Assembly (NCBI GenBank): GCA_049651845.1
Contig: JBASCW010000063.1
Location: forward strand, 1-44,930
Reading direction: 5' to 3'
Length of the DNA stretch: 44,930 nucleotides
Origin: RBG-16-66-20 sp049651845
Lineage (GTDB): Bacteria > Pseudomonadota > Gammaproteobacteria > Burkholderiales > SG8-39
The notes below the pieces were generated by a model that had not been told where the DNA came from, searched no databases, and saw nothing but the letters and a program-made list of their open reading frames with translations. Within the stretch, counting starts at the first letter, position 1, and the number at the start of each line of letters is the position of its first letter. Shown piece after piece: positions 6,856-15,466 of this stretch. A program made the translations under genes and the position numbers.

Positions 6856-9013
6856 TGAACACTTGCGAACGGGCATTCGCCGGCATGTAGAGAGTCGGAT
6901 ACCAGTATTCTGGCGCGGTCGCCTCACCGTTGAACACGAGTGCGAGAACCGGTCGACGTTGTGCGCGAGCCAAATCCACTTCTTGACCGGATAGAACGCC
7001 GGTTTGCAGCCGGTCCTGTTGACCTCGCTCGAAACTTCGAACATAGATCGCCCCCTCGCCACCATAGTCACCGCTCAAAGACTCCAAAACCGCGCTTACA
7101 GCATCCGGGTCCCAACGGCCGTCATCGTCGTCACGGATCGGCACAAGCTGAGCAAGTCGTACAAGTGTAGGAATGGGAACTGTTCGAAATCTCAATTGAC
7201 GCTGCGCCTCGTCTAACGGCACGTTTGCTCTAGTCAGTATTTCAAGAATTTCTCGATTTGAATCCCCTACCAATGCACGATCCGAGACCACATACCTCGG
7301 AAAAATTTGAGTTCCTGGTCGATAGAGTCGAACCGCCTCCGGTTCGAGGGCGTTGGGGCGCGTCACCCTTGCACCTTGAACGACGCTAATTGGGATCGGT
7401 CGACCGCGTGACATCTCGTCAGCACCCTGGCGCAACGTCATCTCTGCCTCGTGAATGTCTTGGAATCTGTCCGCCAATCGATGCGGCAAATACACTCGGC
7501 TGAAAGGCATCAGCTCGCGTCGATAGCCAAACATCCGACCGTGCTGCCACACGGTATCCATTTGCGAAGTCTGCGCCTCCCGCAGGTAGTACGTAACCAA
7601 GAGATCGTCAATCGTCACGCCGCGTCCAAGAATATTTCCGCCAACGACAAAGTTGTAGGCGGGACCATATTCCGCCTGACCACTGTAGGCATTAACTTTG
7701 ATTACCTCAGATTGTCGAAAGTTGTCCGCCACAACCTGAAGCAAATCATCGAGGCTTGGCATTCTGTTCCATGCCGCTGCGATGGCCTCAGAAGTACGCA
7801 TCAACTCCGCGTAGGCATCCGCAAATGTCGCGCGAGTCGTATCCCGCTGAGGTTCACGAAGCATTCCACGAAGATCGTGCAAGTGCCTCTGCACCAACGT
7901 GACCAGTTGATCGTGGTGATGCATTCGAACGCTCGTATGCGAGAGATGCTTGTATCCGTTCTCCGGAAATCGCCGCGCATGAACAAGCAAGGCGTGCGCA
8001 GCGCCAGCAAGAAGAAAGAATGCAATCGACTCAGCGATTCCCGCGGGTGCTGCCGCTCTTCGCGCGGCAAGTAAGGTCTGCGCTTCAGTGTCTGCAACGA
8101 GCACAACGGGTGCTTCAGGCTCTGCAGCAGCAGGATCGAATCTGCCGAAAAACTCATCGCCGCCGCAATACCCTTCACCAGGTTCAAGAAGATGGACAAA
8201 GCTCGGTCGGATGGGCGAATCCGGGCGCTGTAGCAGCAAGACATACGGTGTCGCTGTTACCTGCACATAAAGGTTGTGCGGCAACGCTTCGCGAATCGAT
8301 TGCCCCGCTTGACCAGGCGCAGTGTTCTGAACAACACGACGATGAATTGTGCTGGCCATTGCAGGCGCGTTTGCACGCCCGGATGAACGAGCGGCCAATG
8401 TGGTATCTGGAGTCGCCGCATCGGCCTCGTCATCAAAAATCAGCGAGGGGTAGCCTGCCGCATCTAGTTGTTGCAGAAGCCGAATTACCTCTGGGAGATG
8501 TGTTGGATCCTTTCCAGACACAACCACCAGCCCGTCGTCTGGAATGTCCGCTCGGAGCTCATCGAGTCGATCCACCCACTCGTAGTCATCCGGCCCCTTG
8601 TACGCCGAAAGGACAGTCGGCCCTCCCAGGGCACGGAATCGATTCGCAGTTTGTCGAACTAGAGTGACATTGTTTGCCGTAAGGACGATGACAATGCGAA
8701 AGCCATTGTCCATGGCGAGCGCCGTCGCCATGATCATCGCCGCCGTCTTACCGCTCTGGATTCGTCCATAGAGCAAAGCAGTGGAGGATTCGCGCAATGG
8801 TTGTGCGTCTGTTGCGCGCGCGGAGCCCTCTTGACCAACTTCACCAGCAGCGGTCGAAGCCTCGTAGGTATCCACGATCTTCTGGACGAACTGCGTTGCC
8901 TGCAATATCACACCATCCGCCGCATCCCCGGATAGTCTGCCGCCGCGAATCCCCCTAATCATGTTCTCTCGGGTGGATCTCAGGCATCTCCCGTCTGTTC
9001 GAATTGCGGGCAT
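6845..9013 (-). CDS. Z1 domain superfamily 2 ATPase/helicase-like protein
   Basis: 722 aa. It has a P-loop at GRIQSGKT (83-90), Walker B IFDDEAD (192-198), motif III-like QVTATPY (251-257), and the Z1 signature GGNILGRGVTIDDLLVTYYL followed by DTVWQHGRMFGYR (458-497), which includes the arginine-finger region. Z1 proteins are DNA-translocase-like ATPases found in modification-linked clusters with Dcm, Vsr, GHKL ATPase, PD-(D/E)XK and AIPR genes (Iyer, Aravind and colleagues). Here only Dcm and Vsr are adjacent. It begins 22 bases after ffh on the same strand, with GGGGAGGGG about 10 bases before the ATG, so it may be transcribed from the ffh promoter. The N-terminal region before the P-loop is short (82 aa), so an original N-terminal domain may have been lost. 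Confidence 0.85.
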   Translation of the reverse strand: MPAIRTDGRCLRSTRENMIRGIRGGRLSGDAADGVILQATQFVQKIVDTYEASTAAGEVGQEGSARATDAQPLRESSTALLYGRIQSGKTAAMIMATALAMDNGFRIVIVLTANNVTLVRQTANRFRALGGPTVLSAYKGPDDYEWVDRLDELRADIPDDGLVVVSGKDPTHLPEVIRLLQQLDAAGYPSLIFDDEADAATPDTTLAARSSGRANAPAMASTIHRRVVQNTAPGQAGQSIREALPHNLYVQVTATPYVLLLQRPDSPIRPSFVHLLEPGEGYCGGDEFFGRFDPAAAEPEAPVVLVADTEAQTLLAARRAAAPAGIAESIAFFLLAGAAHALLVHARRFPENGYKHLSHTSVRMHHHDQLVTLVQRHLHDLRGMLREPQRDTTRATFADAYAELMRTSEAIAAAWNRMPSLDDLLQVVADNFRQSEVIKVNAYSGQAEYGPAYNFVVGGNILGRGVTIDDLLVTYYLREAQTSQMDTVWQHGRMFGYRRELMPFSRVYLPHRLADRFQDIHEAEMTLRQGADEMSRGRPIPISVVQGARVTRPNALEPEAVRLYRPGTQIFPRYVVSDRALVGDSNREILEILTRANVPLDEAQRQLRFRTVPIPTLVRLAQLVPIRDDDDGRWDPDAVSAVLESLSGDYGGEGAIYVRSFERGQQDRLQTGVLSGQEVDLARAQRRPVLALVFNGEATAPEYWYPTLYMPANARSQVFNAD

Positions 9014-9035
9014 TCGCTGTCCCCTCCCCAGAGAT

Positions 9036-10385
9036 CTAGCGCATGCCGGGCAGCATGCCCTTCATGTTGCGCATCATGCGCTGCAGGTTGCCGCCCTTCA
9101 TCATCTTCATCATCTGCTGCATCTGCTCGAACTGCTTGAGCAGGCGGTTGACTTCCTGCACCGGCACGCCGGCGCCCGCGGCGATGCGGCGCTTGCGCGA
9201 AGCCTTGATCAGGTCCGGGTCGGCGCGCTCCTTCCTGGTCATCGAGTTGATGATGCCCTCGATGCGCGCGAACTTCTTCGTATCGTTCAGCTGGGCGGGG
9301 TCGATCTGGCCCACCAGCTGCGCGGGCAGCTTGTCCATCATCGAGGCGATGCCGCCCATCTTGTTCATCTGCTGCAGCTGCTCGCGGAAGTCCTCCAGGT
9401 CGAAGCCCTTGCCCTTCTTCACCTTCTCGGCGAGCTTCTGCGCCTTGTCGAGGTCGACCTGCTTGTGCGCCTCCTCGACCAGCGACAGGATGTCGCCCAT
9501 GCCGAGGATGCGCGAGGCCATGCGCTCGGGATGGAAGGGCTCCAGGCCGGTGAGCTTCTCGCCCGTGCCCGCGAACTTGATCGGCTTGCCCGTGACGTGG
9601 CGCACCGACAGCGCCGCGCCGCCGCGCGAGTCGCCGTCCAGCTTGGTGAGCACCACGCCCGTGAGCGGCAGCCGCTCGCTGAACGCCTGCGCGACCTTGA
9701 CCGCGTCCTGGCCCTGCATCGCGTCCACCACGAACAGCGTCTCGGCGGGCTTCACCGCCGCGTGCAGCGCGGCGATCTCCTGCATCATCGGCTCGTCGAT
9801 CGCGAGGCGGCCAGCGGTATCGACGATGACGACATCGCAGTAGTGGGTACGGGCGTGTTCGAGCGCCTTTGTCGCTATCGCTTGCGGCTTCTCATTTAGG
9901 TCGGAAGGAAAAAACTCCACCCCTGCCTGCGCGGCGACCGTCTTCAATTGTTCGATCGCCGCGGGACGGTAGACGTCGCAGGAGACGACCAGCACCTTCT
10001 TCTTCTGGCCCTTGAGCAGCAGCGCCAGCTTGCCCACCGAGGTGGTCTTGCCCGAGCCCTGCAGGCCGGCCATCAGGATCACCGCCGGCGGCGCTACCGC
10101 GAGCTCGAGGCCCGCGTTCGCCTCGCCCATGAGCTGCGTGAGCTCGCGGTGCACGACGCCCACCAGCGCCTGGCCCGGCGAGAGGCTGCCGATCACCTCC
10201 TGGCCGAGCGCCTTCGCGCGCACCGCGTCGATGAAGCGCTTGACGACCGGCAGCGCGACGTCGGCCTCGAGCAGCGCGATGCGCACTTCGCGCAGCGCGT
10301 CCTGCACGTTCGCTTCGGTGAGGCGCGCCTCGCCGCGGATCGTCTTGACGATCTTCGCGAGGCGCGCGGTGAGGTTATCGAGCAT
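9036..10385 (-). CDS. ffh: Signal recognition particle GTPase Ffh
   Basis: 449 aa. Ffh binds 4.5S RNA and signal sequences and delivers ribosomes to FtsY at the membrane. N-domain: MLDNLTARLAKIVKTIRGEARLTEANVQDALREVR. G-domain: GLQGSGKTT (P-loop), DVYRPAAIEQL, DTAGRL and TKLDGDSRGGA. The M domain carries the SRKRRIAAGAG RNA-binding helix and a Met-rich tail ending MKGMLPGMR. The ATG at 10385 gives the canonical MLDNL start; a 74-residue upstream extension is open but not coding-like and overlaps the divergent gene. The usual rpsP neighbour is not downstream; instead the Z1-Vsr-Dcm cassette follows after 22 bases. Confidence 0.97.
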   Translation of the reverse strand: MLDNLTARLAKIVKTIRGEARLTEANVQDALREVRIALLEADVALPVVKRFIDAVRAKALGQEVIGSLSPGQALVGVVHRELTQLMGEANAGLELAVAPPAVILMAGLQGSGKTTSVGKLALLLKGQKKKVLVVSCDVYRPAAIEQLKTVAAQAGVEFFPSDLNEKPQAIATKALEHARTHYCDVVIVDTAGRLAIDEPMMQEIAALHAAVKPAETLFVVDAMQGQDAVKVAQAFSERLPLTGVVLTKLDGDSRGGAALSVRHVTGKPIKFAGTGEKLTGLEPFHPERMASRILGMGDILSLVEEAHKQVDLDKAQKLAEKVKKGKGFDLEDFREQLQQMNKMGGIASMMDKLPAQLVGQIDPAQLNDTKKFARIEGIINSMTRKERADPDLIKASRKRRIAAGAGVPVQEVNRLLKQFEQMQQMMKMMKGGNLQRMMRNMKGMLPGMR

Positions 10386-10430
10386 GGTCAGCGGGTCAAC
10401 TGCGTCGGCATGGGGTGCTACACTGAAAGC

Positions 10431-11273
10431 GTGCCCGACATTGTAATTCACGTCGTCGCGAGCGCCCTTTACGCCGCACTCGCGTTGCACTTCTGGAACA
10501 CGCGCTGGCGCACGGCGCAGGCGGCCGCCGCCGCGCCGCGCGACGGCCTGCGCACGGGTCTGCGTCCCTGGGAACGCGCGGCGATCCTGGTGCCGCTCGC
10601 GCTGCACGGCGCGCTGCTCTACGCCGACCTGTTCGCGCGCGAGGAGCTGCGCTTCGGCTTCGCCTACGCGCTATCGGCGATGTTCTGGCTCGCGGTGCTG
10701 CTCTACTGGCTGGAGAGCTTCATCTACGACCTGGACGCGCTGCAGCCGCCGGCGCTCGCGCTCGCCGCGCTCGCGCTGCCGCTGCCGATGCTGTTCCCGG
10801 GCCGCATCGGCGGCGCCTACGCGGCCTCGTTCGAGTTCCGCCTGCACCTGCTGCTGGCGATGCTCGCCTACAGCCTGTTCACCATCGCCATCCTGCACGC
10901 GGTGCTGATGGCCGTCGCCGAGCGGCGGCTGCACCGCAAGGAGGGCGGCGCGCTGGTCGCGCTGCCGCCGCTGCTCACGCTCGAGCGGCTGCTGTTCCGC
11001 CTGATCGGCGGCGCGTTCGTGCTGCTCACGCTCACGCTCGCCACCGGCATCGCCTTCTCGGAGACGCTGTTCGGCCGCGCGCTGCGCTTCGAGCACAAGA
11101 CGGTGTTCGGCGTGCTGTCCTGGCTCACCTTCGGCGTGCTGCTCGCGGGGCGCTGGCTGTACGGCTGGCGCGGGCGCACCGCGCTGCGCTGGACGCTCTC
11201 GGGCTTCGTGCTGCTGGTGCTCGCCTACGTCGGCAGCCGCTTCGTGCTGGAAGTCATACTCGGCAGAACCTGA
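10431..11273 (+). CDS. Cytochrome c assembly (CcsA/YpjD-like) membrane protein
   Basis: 280 aa with about eight transmembrane segments. The family handles haem for cytochrome c maturation, or is paired with Ffh in many beta- and gammaproteobacteria as the CcsA-like YpjD protein. Typical features are the closing helices with TGIAFSETLFG, FEHKTVFGVLSWLTFGVLLAGRWLYGWRGR, which include the conserved His-Lys-Thr and the W-rich turn. The start is taken as GTG 10431 (VPDIVIHVV); ATG 10410 is the alternative, adding seven residues. A TACACT element at 10419-10424 sits only seven bases before the GTG, so if it is the -10 box the mRNA would be nearly leaderless. Divergent from ffh. Confidence 0.85.
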   Translation: MPDIVIHVVASALYAALALHFWNTRWRTAQAAAAAPRDGLRTGLRPWERAAILVPLALHGALLYADLFAREELRFGFAYALSAMFWLAVLLYWLESFIYDLDALQPPALALAALALPLPMLFPGRIGGAYAASFEFRLHLLLAMLAYSLFTIAILHAVLMAVAERRLHRKEGGALVALPPLLTLERLLFRLIGGAFVLLTLTLATGIAFSETLFGRALRFEHKTVFGVLSWLTFGVLLAGRWLYGWRGRTALRWTLSGFVLLVLAYVGSRFVLEVILGRT

Positions 11274-11286
11274 ACGGGAACCGCCC

Positions 11287-12600
11287 ATGGAACTCGCGAT
11301 CCTCGCCTGCCTGATCCTCCTCAACGGCCTGTTCGCGATGTCGGAGGTGGCGCTGCTCACGGCGCGCAGGTCGCGCCTCGCCACGCTCGCCGCGCACGGC
11401 GACGGCCTCGCCGCGGCGGCTGCCAAGCTGGCCGGCGAGCCGACGCGCTTCCTGTCGACGATCCAGATCGGCATCACCTCGATCGGGCTGCTGAACGGGA
11501 TCGTCGGCGACGCCATCCTGTCCGGGCCGGTTGCGGCCTGGCTGCGGGCGCAGGGGATGGAAGCCAAGCTGAGCGGCATCGTCGCCACCGCCCTGGTGGT
11601 GATCACCATCACCTACTTCTCGATCGTCCTCGGCGAGCTGGTGCCCAAGCGGCTCGGCCAGCTCAATGCCGAGGGCATCGCGCGCCTGGTGGCCTGGCCG
11701 ATGCGCACGCTGGCGCGGATTTCGGCGCCGTTCGTGCACCTGCTCTCGTTCTCCACCGACGCGCTTCTCAGGCCGCTGCTGCGGCTGCTGCGCATGCGCG
11801 CCCAGGAAGACGGCGCGCAGCCGCTCAGCGCGGAGGAGATCCGCACCATCGTGCTCGAGTCCTCGCACGTGCTGCCCACCAAGCACCGCTCGATCCTGCT
11901 CAACCTGTTCGACATCGGCGAGATCACGGTGCAGGACGTGATGGTGCCGCGCGGCAGGATCGAGTCGATCCGCCTGGACGAGGACATCGAGGCGCTCGCG
12001 CGCCAGCTCACCACCAGCTACCACCGCGAGCTGCCGGTGTACCGCGACGGCAGCGGCGAGCTCGCCGGCGTGCTCAATCTGCGCAAGGTGCTGGGGCTGG
12101 TGTTCGCCGGCGCGCTCGACCGCAAGGCGATCGAGGATGTGCTCGACGAGCCCTACTTCGTGCCCGCGAGCACGCCGGCGATCGCGCAGCTGCAGTATTT
12201 CCAGGAAAAGCACGAGCGCATCGGCCTGGTGGTGGACGAGTACGGCGAGCTCATGGGCCTGGTGACGCTCGAGGGCATCATGGAGCAGATCATCGGCAAG
12301 TTCACCACCTCGCTGCCGACCGCGCAGCCGGCGCTGTCCTGGGACGCGGACGGCGCGGCGGCGGCCGACGGCGCGATGCCGGTGCGCGAAGTCAACCGCG
12401 CGCTCGGCCTGGAGCTGCCCACCGACGGGCCGAAGACCCTGAACGGGCTGATCCTCGAGCATCTGCAGGACATCCCGGAGGCGAACGTGTCGATCAAGAT
12501 CGCGGGCGTGCCGATCGAGATCCTCAGCACCCAGGGGCGCGCGGTGAAGGCGCTGCGCCTGTTCCGCCCGCCCGAGGCGCCCGGCCCGGAGAGCTCCTGA
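11287..12600 (+). CDS. CorC/HlyC-type CNNM-CBS membrane protein
   Basis: 437 aa. An N-terminal CNNM/DUF21 transmembrane domain (about 1-190) opens ELAILACLILLNGLFAMSEVALLTARRSRL and contains FLSTIQIGITSIGLLNGIVG and TYFSIVLGELVPKRLGQLN. A CBS pair (about 205-325) includes TVQDVMVPRGRI and LVVDEYGELMGLVTLEGIMEQIIG. A CorC/HlyC domain (about 340-430) ends the protein. Relatives are linked to Mg2+ and Co2+ resistance or efflux; the old name hemolysin is historical. It follows the CcsA-like gene by 13 bases and is probably cotranscribed with it. Confidence 0.93.
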   Translation: MELAILACLILLNGLFAMSEVALLTARRSRLATLAAHGDGLAAAAAKLAGEPTRFLSTIQIGITSIGLLNGIVGDAILSGPVAAWLRAQGMEAKLSGIVATALVVITITYFSIVLGELVPKRLGQLNAEGIARLVAWPMRTLARISAPFVHLLSFSTDALLRPLLRLLRMRAQEDGAQPLSAEEIRTIVLESSHVLPTKHRSILLNLFDIGEITVQDVMVPRGRIESIRLDEDIEALARQLTTSYHRELPVYRDGSGELAGVLNLRKVLGLVFAGALDRKAIEDVLDEPYFVPASTPAIAQLQYFQEKHERIGLVVDEYGELMGLVTLEGIMEQIIGKFTTSLPTAQPALSWDADGAAAADGAMPVREVNRALGLELPTDGPKTLNGLILEHLQDIPEANVSIKIAGVPIEILSTQGRAVKALRLFRPPEAPGPESS

Positions 12601-12682
12601 ACCGTGAATTCCGTCATTTGGCCAAGCCTTTGACTCGGCGCTAGAATCTGGATTCACTCGAAGTACGGCCAGGGAGCGGCAT

Positions 12683-13909
12683 ATGGCGACTGCAGCAGCA
12701 GCGGCAAAGGGCGGGCCCAAGGAATTCACCTTCGTCTGGGAAGGCAAGGACAAGGCCGGCAAGACGGTGCGCGGCGAGATGCGCGCCGCAGGCGAGAACA
12801 TGGTCCAGGCTTCGCTGCGCCGCCAGGGCGTCACCGTCAGCAAGGTCAAGAAACAGAGGCTGGGCGGCGGCGGCAAAGTCGGCGAGAAGGACGTGGCCCT
12901 GTTCACGCGCCAGATGGCGACCATGATGAAGGCCGGCGTGCCGCTGCTGCAGGCCTTCGACATCGTCGGCAAGGGCGCGAGCAACCCCGCGGTCGCCCGG
13001 CTGCTGATGGAGATCAAGACCGAGGTGGAGACGGGCTCCTCGCTCGCGCAGGCCTTCCGCAAGTACCCGCTGCACTTCGACGCGCTGTATTGCAACCTCG
13101 TGGCGGCGGGCGAAGCGGCCGGCATTCTGGAAGCGCTGCTCGACCGGCTGGCGATCTACAAGGAAAAGACGCTCGCCATCAAGTCGAAGATCAAGTCGGC
13201 GCTGTTCTACCCGGTGTCGATCATCGTGGTGGCGATCGTGATCACCGCGGTGATCATGATCTTCGTGATCCCGGCGTTCAAGAGCGTGTTCGCGAGCTTC
13301 GGCGCCGACCTGCCGACGCCCACGCTGGTCATCATGGGCATCTCGGACTGGACCGTGGCCAACTGGTACATCCTGTTCCCCGCGATGGGCGGCGCGGTCT
13401 ACGCCTTCCTCGAGGCCTGGAAGCGCTCGCTCGCGGTGCAGATCTTCATGGACCGCATCAGCCTGAAGGCGCCGGTGTTCGGCCCGCTGCTCAGGAAGGC
13501 AGCGGTCGCGCGCTGGACGCGTACGCTCTCGACCATGTTCGCGGCGGGCGTGCCGCTGGTCGAGGCGCTCGATTCGGTGGGCGGCGCCTCGGGCAACTAC
13601 GTGTACCTGCAGGCGACCATCAAGATCAAGGCCGAGGTCTCGACCGGAGGATCGCTCACGGTCGCGATGCAGAACTCGGGGGTGTTTCCGGCCATGGTGA
13701 TCCAGATGTGCATGATCGGCGAGGAGACCGGCGCGCTCGATGCGATGCTCGGCAAGGTCGCCGACTTCTTCGAGGCCGAGGTGGACGAGGCGGTCGAGGC
13801 GCTGTCCTCGCTCATGGAGCCGATCATCATGGTCGTGCTCGGCACGCTGATCGGCGGGATGGTGGTGGCCATGTATCTGCCGATCTTCAAGCTCGGCGGC
13901 GCCGTCTAG
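12683..13909 (+). CDS. pilC: Type IV pilus inner-membrane protein PilC
   Basis: 408 aa. PilC is the platform protein that couples the assembly ATPase to pilin insertion. The N-terminal cytoplasmic region (FTFVWEGKDKAGKTVRGE) is followed by two T2SSF domains, the first at about 75-200 (FTRQMATMMKAGVPLLQAFDIV, SALFYPVSIIVVAIVITAVIMIFVIP) and the second at about 275-400 (RTLSTMFAAGVPLVEALDSV, MVIQMCMIGEETGALDAML, MEPIIMVVLGTLIGGMVVAMYLPIF). The prepilin peptidase gene follows directly. The assembly ATPase gene pilB, often upstream, is not here; the upstream neighbour is the CorC-like gene. Confidence 0.96.
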   Translation: MATAAAAAKGGPKEFTFVWEGKDKAGKTVRGEMRAAGENMVQASLRRQGVTVSKVKKQRLGGGGKVGEKDVALFTRQMATMMKAGVPLLQAFDIVGKGASNPAVARLLMEIKTEVETGSSLAQAFRKYPLHFDALYCNLVAAGEAAGILEALLDRLAIYKEKTLAIKSKIKSALFYPVSIIVVAIVITAVIMIFVIPAFKSVFASFGADLPTPTLVIMGISDWTVANWYILFPAMGGAVYAFLEAWKRSLAVQIFMDRISLKAPVFGPLLRKAAVARWTRTLSTMFAAGVPLVEALDSVGGASGNYVYLQATIKIKAEVSTGGSLTVAMQNSGVFPAMVIQMCMIGEETGALDAMLGKVADFFEAEVDEAVEALSSLMEPIIMVVLGTLIGGMVVAMYLPIFKLGGAV

Positions 13910-13924
13910 ACGGCGTTGGCGGGC

Positions 13925-14782
13925 ATGGACCTGGGCTGGATCACCCAGCCCGCCGCCTTCCCTTGGCTCGCGCTGGTCGTGGGCCTGTGCGTGGGCTCGT
14001 TCCTGAACGTCGTCATCCACCGGCTGCCGAAGATGATGGAGCGCGCCTGGCGCGCCGACTGCGCCGAGTTGGCCGGCCAGCCAGTCCCTGACGAAGGCCG
14101 TTACAACCTCTTCGTGCCGCGCTCGAAGTGCCCGGGTTGCGGCAGCGCCATCAAGGCCTGGCAGAACGTTCCCGTCTTCAGTTGGCTTCTCCTCCAGGGA
14201 AAATGCGCGAATTGCAGGGCGTCGATCAGTCTCAGGTATCCGCTCGTCGAGCTGCTCGCGGGCCTGGGCGCGGCGTGGTCGGCCGCGCATTTCGGCTTCG
14301 GCGCCGCCGCCTTCGGCGCGATGCTGTTCCTCTGGTGCACGCTCGCGCTCGCGTTCATCGACCAGGCGACCGGCTACCTGCCCGACGACATCACGCTGCC
14401 GCTGCTCTGGGCGGGATTGCTGCTCAACGCCTGGGGCGCGTTCGTGCCGCTCATCGACGCGGTGATCGGCGCCGCGGCGGGCTACCTGCTGCTGTGGTCC
14501 ATCTACTGGATCTACCGGCTGCTCACCGGCAAGGAAGGCATGGGCTACGGCGACTTCAAGATGAACGCTGCCATCGGCGCCTTCGTCGGCTGGAAGATGC
14601 TGCCGCTGGTGGTGCTGGTGTCCTCGGTGGTGGGCCTCGCCTTCGGGGTGCTGCAAATGATCGGCGCGCGCCGCGGCTGGGACAGCGCGTTCCGCTTCCA
14701 TTTCGGCCCCTACCTCGCGCTCGGCGCGGTGGTGGCGCTGTTCTGGGGCGCGCAGATCATGCACTGGTACCTGCACCCGTAG
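13925..14782 (+). CDS. pilD: Prepilin leader peptidase / N-methyltransferase PilD
   Basis: 285 aa from ATG 13925; a TTG three codons earlier (13916) is the other possible start. It is an inner-membrane aspartic protease that cleaves and N-methylates type IV prepilins. The N-terminus has VVGLCVGSFLNVVIHRLP, then a cytoplasmic zinc loop with CPGC and CANC. The two catalytic aspartates are in LAFIDQATGYLPDD and the GxGD motif GYGDFK. Seven to eight transmembrane segments. It lies 15 bases after pilC and just before coaE, the usual pilC-pilD-coaE order. Confidence 0.96.
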   Translation: MDLGWITQPAAFPWLALVVGLCVGSFLNVVIHRLPKMMERAWRADCAELAGQPVPDEGRYNLFVPRSKCPGCGSAIKAWQNVPVFSWLLLQGKCANCRASISLRYPLVELLAGLGAAWSAAHFGFGAAAFGAMLFLWCTLALAFIDQATGYLPDDITLPLLWAGLLLNAWGAFVPLIDAVIGAAAGYLLLWSIYWIYRLLTGKEGMGYGDFKMNAAIGAFVGWKMLPLVVLVSSVVGLAFGVLQMIGARRGWDSAFRFHFGPYLALGAVVALFWGAQIMHWYLHP

Positions 14783-14789
14783 TCCGCAC

Positions 14790-15398
14790 GTGGCTGCAAA
14801 ACCGGTCATCGGCCTCACCGGCGGCATCGGCAGCGGCAAGAGCGCCGCGGCCGACGCGTTCGAGAAGCTCGGCGCGACGGTGGTCGACACCGACGCCATC
14901 GCGCACGAGCTCACCGGCCCCGGCGGCGCCGCGGTCGCCGAGATCGCCCGCCAGTTCGGCAAGGCCTTCGTCGACGCAACGGGCGCCATGGACCGCAAGC
15001 GCATGCGCGACCTCGTCTTCACCGACGCCGAGGAAAAGCAGCGCCTGGAGGCGCTGCTGCACCCGATGATCCGCGCCGAATCCGAGCGCCGCATCGCGGC
15101 GGCGACCGGTCCCTACGTGGTCTACGTCGTGCCGCTGCTGGTCGAATCGGCCGGCCACCGCGAGCGGGTCGCGCGCGTTCTCGTGGTGGACTGCCCGGAA
15201 GCGCTGCAGATCAGCCGGGTGCGGCAGCGCAGCATGCTCCCGGAGGTGCAGATCAAGCACATCATAGACTCACAGATCAAGAGGGAAAGAAGGCTCGCGG
15301 CGGCCGACGACGTGATCGACAATTCAGGCGACCTTGCGGCGCTGCACAAGCAAGTGCGCGCGCTGCACGAGAAGTACCTCGCGCTGGCCATGGCCTGA
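14790..15398 (+). CDS. coaE: Dephospho-CoA kinase
   Basis: 202 aa. It catalyses the last step of coenzyme A synthesis, ATP-dependent phosphorylation of dephospho-CoA. The P-loop is GLTGGIGSGKSAA near residue 8-20, followed by VVDTDAIAHELTGPGG, the substrate-binding DTD region. A lid region with LLHPMIRAE and VPLLVESAG and the closing VIDNSGDLAALHKQV match the family. The start is GTG at 14790, seven bases after pilD. Confidence 0.96.
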   Translation: MAAKPVIGLTGGIGSGKSAAADAFEKLGATVVDTDAIAHELTGPGGAAVAEIARQFGKAFVDATGAMDRKRMRDLVFTDAEEKQRLEALLHPMIRAESERRIAAATGPYVVYVVPLLVESAGHRERVARVLVVDCPEALQISRVRQRSMLPEVQIKHIIDSQIKRERRLAAADDVIDNSGDLAALHKQVRALHEKYLALAMA

Positions 15399-15466
15399 GG
15401 CCGAATTTGTGTTGAGCGGCTAAATCACTCAGAATCCGGGCATTTTCGCCCTCCGGCGAGGCTGGC

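Noticed and set aside
12630..12660. pilC promoter (TTGACT and TAGAAT, or a sigma-54 site)
   Set aside because: The boxes are only six bases apart, and the GG/TGA spacing does not match a sigma-54 site well.
12641..15094. 817-aa reading frame on the minus strand
   Set aside because: It is the antisense of pilC, pilD and coaE. The translation is low-complexity (Arg, His, Ala, Asp) with no family signature, a usual by-product of high GC content.
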